A stretch of DNA of 64,000 bases from RGIG3159 sp034927685 (GCA_034927685.1 JAYFPO010000024.1:62001-126000); one strand, 5' to 3'; numbered from the stretch's first letter, positions 43,278 through 51,890 are shown. Numbers and translations are program-made. Notes: generated by a model from the letters alone, not told the origin.

Positions 43278-44039
43278 ATGAACGCCACGTTATTCAACAT
43301 TCAGCGGTTCAGCATTCATGATGGACCGGGCATTCGCACCACTGTGTTTTTCAAGGGCTGCAACCTGCGCTGCCAATGGTGCGCCAACCCGGAATCGCAG
43401 CGCATGGCCGTACAGCCCGAGCTGGGGGAAGAGGCGCTGCGCGGCCGCGTCTGGACGCTGGAAGAGGTGGTCGCCGCGGCAGCGCGGGACGAAGCCTTTT
43501 ACCGGGAAAGCGGCGGGGGCGTCACGCTCTCCGGGGGTGAGCCGCTGCTGCAGGCGGAGTTTGTCTGCGCGCTCTGCGATGCCCTCCATGCGCGCGGCAT
43601 CTCCGTGGCAATCGAGACCGCGGCGGACGTGCCGGGCGAAACCTTTGACGCCGTCTTTTCCCGGCTGGATTGTGCAAACATCGACCTCAAGCACTGGGAC
43701 GAGGAGCGCCACCGCGCGGGGACCGGCGCGGGCCTTGCGCGGATTCTGCAAAATTTGCGCCGGGCGCTGGCGGGAAGCATTCCCGTGACCGTCCGGATTC
43801 CCGTGATTCCCGGCTATAACGGCAGCCCGGAGGACGCAGCGCAGTTTGGCGCGCTTTTGCGCAGCCTCGGCGCACAGGCGGTGCAGATTCTGCCATTTCA
43901 CCAGCTGGGTGAGAAAAAATACGAGCAGTTGGGGCGCGCCTATGCGTTTCGCGGCGTGCCACAGCTGCACGAGGCCGACCTGGAAGACTATGCCGCCATC
44001 CTTCGGCGGGCGGAACTTTCCGTCCAGATCGGGGGATAG
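43278..44039 (+). CDS. short glycyl radical enzyme activase
   Basis: A 253-aa radical SAM activase with C28, C32 and C35 in GCNLRCQWC and the SAM motif GVTLSGGEP. It lacks the ferredoxin insert found in the other activase here (and, as I recall, in E. coli YbiY). It is divergent from the YbiW-type operon and 156 bases from the ROK start, so it is the likely partner of that enzyme. SD GGGGAGG upstream. IPVTVRIPVIPGYNGS near residue 170 is typical of the family. Confidence 0.92.
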   Translation: MNATLFNIQRFSIHDGPGIRTTVFFKGCNLRCQWCANPESQRMAVQPELGEEALRGRVWTLEEVVAAAARDEAFYRESGGGVTLSGGEPLLQAEFVCALCDALHARGISVAIETAADVPGETFDAVFSRLDCANIDLKHWDEERHRAGTGAGLARILQNLRRALAGSIPVTVRIPVIPGYNGSPEDAAQFGALLRSLGAQAVQILPFHQLGEKKYEQLGRAYAFRGVPQLHEADLEDYAAILRRAELSVQIGG

Positions 44040-44063
44040 CAGGCAATCAGGAGAAAAAAAGCC

Positions 44064-44147
44064 ATGAAACGCAGTGCAATCATTCGCAGGCACCGGGAAC
44101 TGGAGGGACGCGCCTTCGTGATCGGCGCGTCCTGCTGTTATATGTGA
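44064..44147 (+). CDS. possible 27-aa peptide
   Basis: ATG at 44064 with AGGAG about 10 bases upstream gives a 27-residue basic peptide ending ASCCYM, 24 bases after the activase stop. The frame crosses a hairpin (GGACGCGCC at 44106 with GGCGCGTCC at 44124) that could equally be the activase terminator, and it overlaps the LysR 3' end. Too short to judge. Confidence 0.2.
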   Translation: MKRSAIIRRHRELEGRAFVIGASCCYM

Positions 44148-45034
44148 TAGTAGGCCAAAATAAAATCCGCAAACTGCTGCACCGTGCTGTGCGCCCGGAG
44201 GGTTCTGGGGAAGATCAGATACAGGTTTCGTTTTGCGGAGGCCTCCGGCAAGTCGAACATCAGCAGCCGCTTTTCCTCGACGAAGTTTTTTGCGGCCTTT
44301 TCCGAAATAATGGAAATACCAAGCCCGCCGGCGACCAGGTTTTTAATCGACTCCTGGTCGTTCATTCGCGCGGTAACTTTCAGATCGCTTTCAGAAACGC
44401 ACATGCTCTCCAGGAACCGGTCGGCGCTCTTCTGGCTGCCGCTTCCCTTCTCCCGAAGAATGATCGGCTCCCGCAGCAGCTCAGAGATGGGCGGCGCAAC
44501 CTGCTTCTTCATTGCGAGAAAACGTTCGTTGACCGGCGCGATCAGAACCATGTGGTCCGAATAAAATGGGACGCAGCACAGGGTGTCGTCCGGGCATTCC
44601 ATGCCGACCATGCCGAGGTCAAACAGCCCGTTCAGCAGACCGCTGATCACCTCGCTGCTGTCGCTTTGCTGCACAATGAAATAGGTGTCCGGGGAAAGCT
44701 TGCCGTATCGCGGTAAAATTTCCGGAAGGATATAGGCGGAAGGAATGGTGGACGCGCCGAGTCGAATGATGTTTTTTGTCTCTTCCGACCACCGCTGCAG
44801 CAGATTGTTCTGCAGTTCCAGAATATGGGTGGCACATTCGTATAGCTCCCAGCCCTTCGGCGTGATTTTCATGTTCTTCGTGTCGCGGACGATCAAGGGG
44901 GTTTGCAGTTCCTCCTCCAGCGCACGGATATGGGTGCTGATGGTTGGCTGGGAGGTATACATTTTTTCGGCAGCCTTTGTAAAACTGCCGTACTGCACCA
45001 CGGCCGTGAATGAGCGCAGTTGTTTAAGCTCCAT
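44138..45034 (-). CDS. LysR regulator, selenium-cluster type
   Basis: A 298-aa LysR protein. N-terminal winged helix (FTAVVQYGSFTKAAEKMYTSQPTIS), then a PBP-like sensor domain. It starts inside the end of the PLP-enzyme gene (11-base overlap), so it is co-translated with it. LysR proteins in this position, beside YedE and a desulfurase-like enzyme, are the selenium-metabolism-associated type. The probable target is the 167-base divergent region upstream of yedE. Confidence 0.88.
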   Translation of the reverse strand: MELKQLRSFTAVVQYGSFTKAAEKMYTSQPTISTHIRALEEELQTPLIVRDTKNMKITPKGWELYECATHILELQNNLLQRWSEETKNIIRLGASTIPSAYILPEILPRYGKLSPDTYFIVQQSDSSEVISGLLNGLFDLGMVGMECPDDTLCCVPFYSDHMVLIAPVNERFLAMKKQVAPPISELLREPIILREKGSGSQKSADRFLESMCVSESDLKVTARMNDQESIKNLVAGGLGISIISEKAAKNFVEEKRLLMFDLPEASAKRNLYLIFPRTLRAHSTVQQFADFILAYYHI

Positions 45035-46187
45035 AGAGAATCTCCTTGAGCGCCTGCAACGCGTAGGAAACCTCTTCCTCCGTGTTCCACCAGCCGAACG
45101 AGAAACGGATGGTTCCGGTCGGATAGGTTCCCAGCGTCCGATGTGCGGCAGGCGCGCAATGCAGGCCGACGCGGGTCATGATGCCATAGGTGCGGTCAAG
45201 CAGATCGGCCGTTTCGGACAACTCGCGTGTCAGCGTCTGAATGGAAACGACGCCGGTCCTGCCGGACAGGGCTTTTCGCCCCACGATCCGCAGTTTCCCG
45301 TCTGCCTCCATCGGCAGCAGCCCGGCGAGCATTGCTTCGGTTACGCACAGCTCATGCGCCAAAATATTGGCGCTTCCGGTTTCCTGAAGAAACAGCAGTC
45401 CCTCCCGCAGGCCGATGATCCCGGGCAGATTCGGGGTCCCCGGCTCAAAGCGATCCGGCAGGAAGTCCGGAATCTCCTCAGTATGGCTGAGGCTGCCGGT
45501 TCCGCCGGAAAGGAGCGGTTCCAGCTCGGAACTCAGCGCCTCGCGCAGCAGGAAGCCGCCGATGCCCTGCGGCCCAAGCAGGCCCTTGTGTCCGGTAAAC
45601 GCGAGCGCGTCAATGTGCATGTCCTCCATATCAACGGGACAGACGCCCGCGGTCTGCGCGCTGTCCACAAAAAAGCGCAACCCATGGCGGACGCAGAACG
45701 CGCCGACCTCCCGGAGGGGCAAAACCGTACCGCAGACGTTGCTCGCGTGCGTCATCATGACGGCGCGGGTATTTTTCTGCACAAGCGGCTCCGCCAGGTC
45801 CAGGCGGAGCGTGCCATCCGTCCCACAGGGAACACGGGAAAACGTGACGCCCGCCCGGCAAAGCTGCGTGAGTGGCCGCATCACGGCGTTGTGCTCCATG
45901 GAGGACAAAAGCACATGGTCGCCGGGCTTCAGAAAGCCCTTCAGGATCACGTTCAGACTCTCCGTGACGTTTTTGGTGAATATTACATTTTTGCAGTCCG
46001 GACCGTGAAACAAGTCGCACAAAAGCTGGCGCGTCTCGTAGACCGTCTCCTCCGTCTGGTAGGCCCGCGCATAGCCGCCCCGGTTTACGTTGCTTCCGAT
46101 TGCGGTCATGTACCGGTACATGGCTTCCGGCACGGCTTGCGGCTTCGGAAAAGATGTACTGCCGTTGTCAAAATAAACGGAATGCAT
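45024..46187 (-). CDS. class V aminotransferase-fold cysteine desulfurase-like enzyme
   Basis: A 387-aa PLP enzyme of the desulfurase family. The PLP lysine is K201 (FTGHKGLLGPQG); VDSAQTAG holds the cofactor aspartate. The C-terminal active cysteine stands in GLHCAPAAHRTLG, the form seen in the group associated with selenium genes. It may release selenium or sulfur from selenocysteine or cysteine for transfer to the carriers encoded divergently. ATG 46187. Confidence 0.88.
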   Translation of the reverse strand: MHSVYFDNGSTSFPKPQAVPEAMYRYMTAIGSNVNRGGYARAYQTEETVYETRQLLCDLFHGPDCKNVIFTKNVTESLNVILKGFLKPGDHVLLSSMEHNAVMRPLTQLCRAGVTFSRVPCGTDGTLRLDLAEPLVQKNTRAVMMTHASNVCGTVLPLREVGAFCVRHGLRFFVDSAQTAGVCPVDMEDMHIDALAFTGHKGLLGPQGIGGFLLREALSSELEPLLSGGTGSLSHTEEIPDFLPDRFEPGTPNLPGIIGLREGLLFLQETGSANILAHELCVTEAMLAGLLPMEADGKLRIVGRKALSGRTGVVSIQTLTRELSETADLLDRTYGIMTRVGLHCAPAAHRTLGTYPTGTIRFSFGWWNTEEEVSYALQALKEILYGA

Positions 46188-46292
46188 GAATCAACACCTC
46201 ACTCTGTATTCAGCATAACACGCCGCAGGCCGTACCGCAACCGAATTATTTGATTTTAATATAAGTGAAACAAGAATATCAATAAATACAAT

Positions 46293-46321
46293 TGGAGGGA
46301 TTCGTTTCCTCGTGTTATAAT
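46293..46321 (+). promoter_or_regulatory. promoter of the yedE operon
   Basis: TTGGAG (46293-46298) and TATAAT (46316-46321), spacer 17. The weak -35 suits activator (LysR) control. Confidence 0.65.
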
Positions 46322-46354
46322 GGAAAATAACCAAAAAAGAGAGAGAGGAACCCT

Positions 46355-47443
46355 ATGAAAATCAAGAGTGAAAAAACCGGCATCATCCTGGCCGGTATCG
46401 TCATCGGCATCATCGCGTCCCTGCTGGTCCTGTTTGGCAACCCCGCCAATATGGGCTTTTGTATCGCCTGCTTCCTGCGCGACACATCCGGCGCGCTCGG
46501 ACTGCACTCGGCCGCCGCCGTCCAGTATATCCGCCCCGAGATCATCGGGCTGGTTCTGGGCAGCTTCTTGCTGGCGCTCTGCAAAAAGGAATTCTCCCCG
46601 CGCGGCGGCAGCTCGCCGCTGACCCGTTTTGTGCTGGGCTTCTTCGTGATGATCGGCTGCCTGATGTTTCTCGGCTGCCCTTTCCGCATGATTCTCCGGC
46701 TGGCCGGCGGCGATCTGAACGCCCTCTTTGGGCTGCTAGGCTTCGTCTGCGGCATTCTTGGCGGCGTATTTTTCCTGAAAAAGGGCTATTCCCTGAAGCG
46801 CACCTATCAGCTGCCAAAGCTGGAGGGGACCATTTTCCCGATCATTCAGGTGGTGCTGTTGGTGCTGCTGGTCGCCGCACCGGTGTTTATCCACTTTACA
46901 GAGGCAGGCGGCGGTCCCGGCGCCAAGCACGCCGCCATTTTGATCAGCCTTGCGGCCGGATTGATCGTCGGCGCGCTGGCGCAGCGCACGCGGCTTTGCA
47001 TGGTGGGCGGCATTCGTGACGCCGTTCTGTTTGGAGAGTGGAAGCTGCTGCTCGGCTTTCTTGCAATTCTGATCAGTGCGCTCTGCTGCAATCTGATTCT
47101 GACCGGCGTGACCTCCGGCACCTACTTTACGCTGGGCTTTGCCGGCCAGCCGGTCGCGCACACGGACGGCCTCTGGAACTTCCTCGGCATGCTGCTCACC
47201 GGCTTCGGCTGTGTCCTGCTGGGCGGCTGCCCGCTGCGGCAGCTGGTGCTCACGGGCGAGGGGAACACGGACAGCGCCATCGCCATCATCGGCCTGGCCG
47301 TCGGCGCGGCGTTCGCGCACAACTTCGGCTTGGCGTCCAGCGGAGAGGGCCCGACGGCGAACGGAAAAATTGCGGTGATTCTGGGCATTCTGGTCGTGGC
47401 GGTGATCGCCGGCCTCAATACATTCCGCAAGGAAAAGGCATAA
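46355..47443 (+). CDS. yedE: YedE-type putative selenium transporter
   Basis: A 362-aa polytopic membrane protein with about nine or ten helices. YeeE/YedE hallmarks are the cysteines in NMGFCIACFLRD, GLVLGSFLLAL, FLGCPFRM and the late LLGGCPLRQLVLTGEG with conserved Gly-Cys-Pro. The branch in selenium operons is predicted to import a selenium (or sulfur) compound. SD GAGAGG upstream. It is followed by TusA-like and DUF3343 genes, the standard selenium gene trio. Confidence 0.9.
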   Translation: MKIKSEKTGIILAGIVIGIIASLLVLFGNPANMGFCIACFLRDTSGALGLHSAAAVQYIRPEIIGLVLGSFLLALCKKEFSPRGGSSPLTRFVLGFFVMIGCLMFLGCPFRMILRLAGGDLNALFGLLGFVCGILGGVFFLKKGYSLKRTYQLPKLEGTIFPIIQVVLLVLLVAAPVFIHFTEAGGGPGAKHAAILISLAAGLIVGALAQRTRLCMVGGIRDAVLFGEWKLLLGFLAILISALCCNLILTGVTSGTYFTLGFAGQPVAHTDGLWNFLGMLLTGFGCVLLGGCPLRQLVLTGEGNTDSAIAIIGLAVGAAFAHNFGLASSGEGPTANGKIAVILGILVVAVIAGLNTFRKEKA

Positions 47444-47456
47444 GGAGGAAACGGAA

Positions 47457-47666
47457 ATGAAAGAATTGGATGCGAGAGGGCTTTCCTGCCCGGAACCCGT
47501 CGTTATGCTCCATCAGGCCATGGCGACGAAAGAAAAAGCCTACAGAATCGCTGTGGATAATCGGACTGCCAAGGAAAACGTGACCCGGTACGCCGAGCAT
47601 CAGGGCTATGCGGTGTCGGTTTCCGAGCACGGCGGCGAATACACACTTACCTTCTCCAAAAAATGA
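47457..47666 (+). CDS. TusA/SirA-like sulfur or selenium carrier (YedF type)
   Basis: A 69-aa protein with the TusA motif LDARGLSCPEPV; C11 would carry a persulfide or selenide. It corresponds to the N-terminal half of YedF of selenium clusters, the C-terminal part being absent. SD AGGAGG; its stop overlaps the next start (ATGA). Confidence 0.9.
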   Translation: MKELDARGLSCPEPVVMLHQAMATKEKAYRIAVDNRTAKENVTRYAEHQGYAVSVSEHGGEYTLTFSKK

Positions 47667-47917
47667 CGTACATTGCGACGTTTTATTCCCACTTCGGCGC
47701 GATCCGCTTTAAAAAGCTCTGCGAAGCGAATCAAATGCCGGCGCGGCTCATGCCGGTGCCGCGCAGCCTGAGCAGCAGCTGTGGGACCTGTGTCCGCTAT
47801 GAGGGTGGGCAGGCCTGTCCCGGCGGCCGCTACCCGGAGGAAGTGGAGCAGGTGGTGCAGGAGGTGCAGGAGGTGGAGCAGGGCTACCGGTCTCTGTACC
47901 GGGCAAAGGACAGCTAG
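47663..47917 (+). CDS. DUF3343 putative Se/S carrier protein
   Basis: An 84-aa DUF3343 protein beginning YIATFYSHFGAIRFKKLCEANQMPARLMPVPR, all family positions, then SSSCGTCVRY, whose cysteines could bind sulfur or selenium. Translationally coupled to the TusA-like gene. The C-terminal third is a repetitive Glu/Val-rich helix. Confidence 0.88.
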   Translation: MTYIATFYSHFGAIRFKKLCEANQMPARLMPVPRSLSSSCGTCVRYEGGQACPGGRYPEEVEQVVQEVQEVEQGYRSLYRAKDS

Positions 47918-47980
47918 GGAACCGGGGCTTCGAGCGAATGGCGGCCGCGGATCGGCTGATTTCCCATCATCTCCGCCTGG

Positions 47981-48019
47981 AAGGCGCGGGAATGCGCAGA
48001 GCATTCCCGCGCCTTTTGA
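47981..48019 (+). terminator. terminator of selenium operon
   Basis: 15-base perfect stem (47981-47995 with 48001-48015), 5-base loop, short TTTT-like end. Confidence 0.85.
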
Positions 48020-48099
48020 CGCAGCGGAGGAAGATCCGCCGGTGGGCCCGCCACCCCGATGAAAGCAGGGATTCCCTGAGAAACAAACCGAATCCGACA

Positions 48100-48128
48100 T
48101 TGCAGTTCCGTCTGCAATCTGATATAAT
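48100..48128 (+). promoter_or_regulatory. sigma-A promoter upstream of rpiB cluster
   Basis: TTGCAG (48100-48105) and TATAAT (48123-48128), spacer 17, 32 bases before the next ATG. Confidence 0.8.
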
Positions 48129-48160
48129 GGCGGGAGAAAGCGCGGGAGGGCGGTGAGCAT

Positions 48161-49195
48161 ATGGAGCGGTTGATCGCCGCAGAGGGGCGCACGTTGCTCT
48201 GCCTTGCAGTGGCGGCGTGCGCCCTGTTGTATTGGGTTTTGCGGTATTTCCACGCCATGGCGCCCAGAAAGGGTACGCTGGAATGGATTGCCGCCACGGA
48301 CCGTGGGCGGTTTTCCCTGCCCGCGGCGGAGATGCTGGGCCAGGGGCGCTGGCAGGCGCTGCTTGGCGCGGCACTGCTCGGCGCGGCGGTCTGCCCGGTG
48401 CGGCTGCTGACGCTGTCGCCGGTGCAGTGGCCGGAGGCGCTGGTTTCGGCGCTGTCTGCCGCGGCATTCTGTGAGCTGCTGCTTGCCCTGTGCGGAAGCG
48501 TGCCGGCCGCGCTCTGCGGCACGGCGCTGCTGCTGGCCTGCGGTATGCCGACCCTGCCCATGCTGCTGGGATTGTGCAGCCTGCTGCTGTTTTTCCTGTT
48601 TTTGACGGCCGGGAAGGTCGTTTGGCGCGTGCTGCTGGCGGTCCTGTCCGCCGGGGCGTTGGCGGTGGCGGGGACGCTCGAGGCCGGGTATTGGGCGCTG
48701 GGCGCGGGGTTCCTGCTGACCGATTTGCTGGCGGCTGTCCTGCTCCGCTGCGGCGCGCGGAAGCATCCGGCCCTGACGGCGATTCTGGAGCTGTTCGGGC
48801 TGGCGCTGCTGTTGCTTGCGGCGGTGGTCGGCGCGCGCGCGGGGTATGCGGCGATGATGGGCAGCCAGAGCTACGACTGGACGGCGATGCCGAAGCATCT
48901 GCCTCTGCCGATCCTTTCGCTTCCGTCATGGGACCGGCTTCCGGCGCTGCTGCCGCTGCTGGTCACGGTCGCCGTGCTGACGCGGGCCTTCCGCGCGCGG
49001 GACGGCCGCTGCCTGCTCTGCGGTCTGCTGGGACTGAGCTGCTTACCGCTCTGCTTCTTCGGCGCGGCGGAAACAGCCTGCGTCGGCGGAATTCTGGCGT
49101 TGGCGGCGACCTTTGCCGGCGGCTGGAAGCGCGGTGCAAGGGCCCCCGTGATTTTGACCACCTGCTTGTTGATTTTGAGCATATTGCTCGTTTGA
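48161..49195 (+). CDS. polytopic membrane protein of unknown function
   Basis: A 344-aa, Leu/Ala-rich protein with about ten hydrophobic helices and no family I recognise. Short loops carry few charged residues, and cysteines are unusually frequent inside helices. ATG 48161 with GGAGGG upstream and a good promoter. rpiB begins 14 bases after its stop, so the two are co-transcribed. The competing frame here (48490 on) is only the backward extension of rpiB. Confidence 0.75.
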   Translation: MERLIAAEGRTLLCLAVAACALLYWVLRYFHAMAPRKGTLEWIAATDRGRFSLPAAEMLGQGRWQALLGAALLGAAVCPVRLLTLSPVQWPEALVSALSAAAFCELLLALCGSVPAALCGTALLLACGMPTLPMLLGLCSLLLFFLFLTAGKVVWRVLLAVLSAGALAVAGTLEAGYWALGAGFLLTDLLAAVLLRCGARKHPALTAILELFGLALLLLAAVVGARAGYAAMMGSQSYDWTAMPKHLPLPILSLPSWDRLPALLPLLVTVAVLTRAFRARDGRCLLCGLLGLSCLPLCFFGAAETACVGGILALAATFAGGWKRGARAPVILTTCLLILSILLV

Positions 49196-49209
49196 TGGGA
49201 GGATTATCT

Positions 49210-49647
49210 ATGATTGCATTGGCTTGCGATCACGGCGCTTACGATCTGAAGGAAGCGCTTAAAAAATTGCTGGAGAAAAAAGGCTTGTCCTATCAAGACT
49301 TCGGCACCTACAGCATGGAAAGCTGCGACTATCCTGACTTTGCGGGGCTCGCGGCCAGGGCGGTGGCCTCCGGCGAATGTGACCGGGGCATCGTCTGCTG
49401 TACCACCGGCATCGGCGTCTCCATTACCGCCAATAAGGTCCGGGGAATCCGCTGCGCGCTGGTGTCCGACCTGATGAGCGCGCGTCTGACCCGGCAGCAT
49501 AACGATGCCAACATGCTGGCCATGGGCGCCGGCGTCGTCGGCGAGAAGTTGGCGTTGGAGATTGCGGAGGTCTGGCTGGACACGCCATTTGAGGGCGGCC
49601 GCCATGCCCGCCGCGTGGAAAAAATGATGGCTTACGAACAGGATTGA
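49210..49647 (+). CDS. rpiB: ribose-5-phosphate isomerase B
   Basis: A 145-aa RpiB/LacAB family isomerase. It has the N-terminal ACDHGAYDLK, catalytic cysteine in GIVCCTTGIG (C64 by position) and the NKVRGIRCAL segment. It interconverts ribose-5-P and ribulose-5-P; close relatives act on allose-6-P or galactose-6-P. ATG 49210 with GGAGG at the end of the preceding gene. Confidence 0.94.
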   Translation: MIALACDHGAYDLKEALKKLLEKKGLSYQDFGTYSMESCDYPDFAGLAARAVASGECDRGIVCCTTGIGVSITANKVRGIRCALVSDLMSARLTRQHNDANMLAMGAGVVGEKLALEIAEVWLDTPFEGGRHARRVEKMMAYEQD

Positions 49648-49699
49648 CGCCGGGCCGCCTTCCCATTTGGAGAGGGCGGCTTTCGCGTTGGAGGATCGC

Positions 49700-50497
49700 T
49701 TGAAGACAATATTTCGCTTTCTGGGGCGCACCGCTACCGCGTTTCTGGCGACGGTGGGCGTGCTGGCGGCCTTTGGCCTGCTGATCGGCCTGATGGAGCA
49801 GAGAACGCAGCGACTGCTACTCTCTGCCTTCGGCTGGATGGGCGTGGTGGTCACGGGTCTGGTGGGAACGCCGGTCCATGAGCTTGGGCACTATCTGGGC
49901 TGCCGCATCTTCGGCCTGCGGGTGACGGAGATGGCGCTGTTCCGCCCGGTGGCCGGGCGGATAGACGGTGTGCTCGGCTATGTCGGCTTCACCTACGACA
50001 CGGGCAGCGTGTGGCAGCGGCTCGGCTGCTTCTTTGCCGGCGTTGCGCCGCTGCTCTTCGGCACGGCGGTCATTTTGCTCCTGGTGTGGCTGCTGACGCC
50101 GGAGGTTTATCGCAGCGCCTCCGGCGCGGTCTCCACGGCGCTGCGGAAGACCCGGAACCCGCTGCGGGTGGCCGCCGCCGCGGCGGGCGGCTATCTGCGG
50201 GGGTTCGGTTCTCTGCGCGGGTTCGGCGTCGTCCGGGGGATGCTCAGCCTGTATTTGATCTGCTCGGTCAGTATGCACATGTCCCTGAGCATGGCGGATC
50301 TGCAAGGCGCGTCGGCGGGCGTGCTGCTGATCCTGCTGGCCTGCGGCCTGTTCAGCGCTGTGACGATGCTGGTTCGGATCGACGTGCGGAAGGCACTGGC
50401 GCGAACCGCGTCGGTCCTCTCCCTGCTGCTGGGGACCGGGCTGCTGTTCTGTCTGCTGTGCGCCGGGCTGTCGTATCTCATGACGCGTATTTTTTGA
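49700..50497 (+). CDS. membrane metallopeptidase-like protein (M50-like)
   Basis: A 265-aa polytopic protein with the zinc motif HELGH in TPVHELGHYLGCRIF inside a hydrophobic region, as in intramembrane M50 peptidases. No NPDG-type second motif is evident, so catalytic activity is uncertain. Best start is TTG 49700 with GGAGG 5 bases upstream; TTG 49667 is an alternative. It lies between rpiB and an inositol-phosphatase-like gene, 15 bases ahead of the latter. Confidence 0.72.
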   Translation: MKTIFRFLGRTATAFLATVGVLAAFGLLIGLMEQRTQRLLLSAFGWMGVVVTGLVGTPVHELGHYLGCRIFGLRVTEMALFRPVAGRIDGVLGYVGFTYDTGSVWQRLGCFFAGVAPLLFGTAVILLLVWLLTPEVYRSASGAVSTALRKTRNPLRVAAAAAGGYLRGFGSLRGFGVVRGMLSLYLICSVSMHMSLSMADLQGASAGVLLILLACGLFSAVTMLVRIDVRKALARTASVLSLLLGTGLLFCLLCAGLSYLMTRIF

Positions 50498-50512
50498 GAA
50501 GGAAGGATCACC

Positions 50513-51286
50513 ATGCTGGAGCCGATCATACAGGCGGTACGGGAAGAGGGCGCTCTGATGCTCCAGGCCCACGCCATTCAGGTGGAAGAAAAGACCAGCG
50601 CCAAGGACCTGGTCACCAACTATGACCGGCTGGTGCAGCGGCATTTGGAGGAGAAGCTGCGGCGGCTCGTGCCGGAGGCGGGGTTCCTGGGCGAGGAGGG
50701 GCTTCAGAAGCGGGCGAGCCGACAGGACGGCCCCTATTTTGTCATCGATCCCATCGACGGCACCATGAATTTTTCCCGCGGCTATCGCCGGAGCTGTATT
50801 TCCGTGGCGCTGGCCCGGGGAGCTTGCGCGGAGCTGGGCGTGGTCTACGACCCCTATCTGGACGAGCTTTTTTCGGCGCAGCGCGGCGGCGGCGCATGTT
50901 TGAACGGGCGGCCCATCGGGGTGTCCGACCGGCCACTGTCCCGGGCCATCGTCATGTTCGGAACGACGCCCTACGACAGAATGCGGACGGAAGAGACCTT
51001 CCGGCTGGGCAGGGCGCTGTTCGACCGCAGCCTGGACCTGCGGCGCAGCGGCTCCGCAGCCATTGACCTCTGCGCCGTGGCGGCCGGGAGGGCCGAGGTG
51101 TTCTACGAATGGATGCTTTCGCCCTGGGACTATGCGGCGGCGGGCCTGATCCTGGAGGAAGCCGGCGGCATCGTCGAGACCGTGACGGGCGGGACGATCA
51201 GCATGACAGAAAAGTCCTCGGTACTGGCGGGCAACCGCGCCGCGTTCGCGGAGGCAAGGCAGATCGCAAGGGAGGTCATTCGGTGA
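50513..51286 (+). CDS. inositol monophosphatase family protein
   Basis: A 257-aa protein of the IMPase/CysQ/FBPase group. Metal ligands appear in GEEG, in DPIDGTMNF and in WDYAAAGLILEEAGG. It hydrolyses a phosphomonoester such as inositol-1-P or a nucleotide 3'-phosphate. SD AAGGAAGG. Its stop overlaps the GTG start of the next gene. Confidence 0.92.
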   Translation: MLEPIIQAVREEGALMLQAHAIQVEEKTSAKDLVTNYDRLVQRHLEEKLRRLVPEAGFLGEEGLQKRASRQDGPYFVIDPIDGTMNFSRGYRRSCISVALARGACAELGVVYDPYLDELFSAQRGGGACLNGRPIGVSDRPLSRAIVMFGTTPYDRMRTEETFRLGRALFDRSLDLRRSGSAAIDLCAVAAGRAEVFYEWMLSPWDYAAAGLILEEAGGIVETVTGGTISMTEKSSVLAGNRAAFAEARQIAREVIR

Positions 51287-51717
51287 TTAGAAGGCTGGAG
51301 CAGCGTGACCGGGAGACCTATCTCGCGATGGCGGCGGAGTTTTACCAAAGTGATGCGGTGGACCACCCGATCCCCGCGGCGTTCGCGGAGCGGACCTTCG
51401 CGGCACTGATGGAGGGCAGCCCCTATGCGGAAGGGTATCTCTTCGAAGAAAAAGGAACGGCCCAGGGCTATGCCCTGTTGGCAAAGACCTGGTCCCAGGA
51501 GGCCGGCGGTGAGGTGATCTGGGTGGAGGAACTCTACGTCCGGCCGGAATTTCGGGGACAGGGGCAGGGACAGCGGTTTTTCGACGTCCTGATGCGGGAG
51601 AAAAAACCGGCCCGGTTCCGGTTGGAGACCGAACCGGACAATCGCCGGGCAAAGGCGCTCTACGCGCGGCAGGGCTTCCGCATGCTGAACTACGACACCT
51701 TTATTCTGGGGGACTGA
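51283..51717 (+). CDS. GNAT family N-acetyltransferase
   Basis: A 144-aa acetyltransferase. VIWVEELYVRPEFRGQGQGQ is the GNAT acetyl-CoA motif A, and NRRAKALYARQGF the C-terminal motif B. Start GTG 51283 inside the previous stop (GTGA) with GGAGG upstream. The acceptor is unknown. Confidence 0.9.
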   Translation: MIRRLEQRDRETYLAMAAEFYQSDAVDHPIPAAFAERTFAALMEGSPYAEGYLFEEKGTAQGYALLAKTWSQEAGGEVIWVEELYVRPEFRGQGQGQRFFDVLMREKKPARFRLETEPDNRRAKALYARQGFRMLNYDTFILGD

Positions 51718-51848
51718 CGCAAAGGAAGTACCGGTCTCCCATCCGCCGCGGCGACGACCGGAAGATCGAGGCGCGGCTCCGGTAAAAAACGGCCTGCCGT
51801 AAAAAAACAGCACACCGTAATCAAGGGTGCGCTAAACATGCGCGATGC

Positions 51849-51890
51849 AAAAAAGCAGAGCGGCTTGTGAGCAAGCCGCTCTGCTTTTTT
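51849..51890. terminator. bidirectional terminator
   Basis: Perfect 13-base stem (51855-51867 with 51872-51884), loop 4, with AAAAAA before and TTTTTT after. It serves the GNAT operon (+) and the SDR gene (-). Confidence 0.95.

Noticed and set aside
48490..49210. In-frame upstream extension of rpiB
   Set aside because: Gly/Arg-rich, out of frame with the membrane protein, no SD; RpiB homologs start at 49210.
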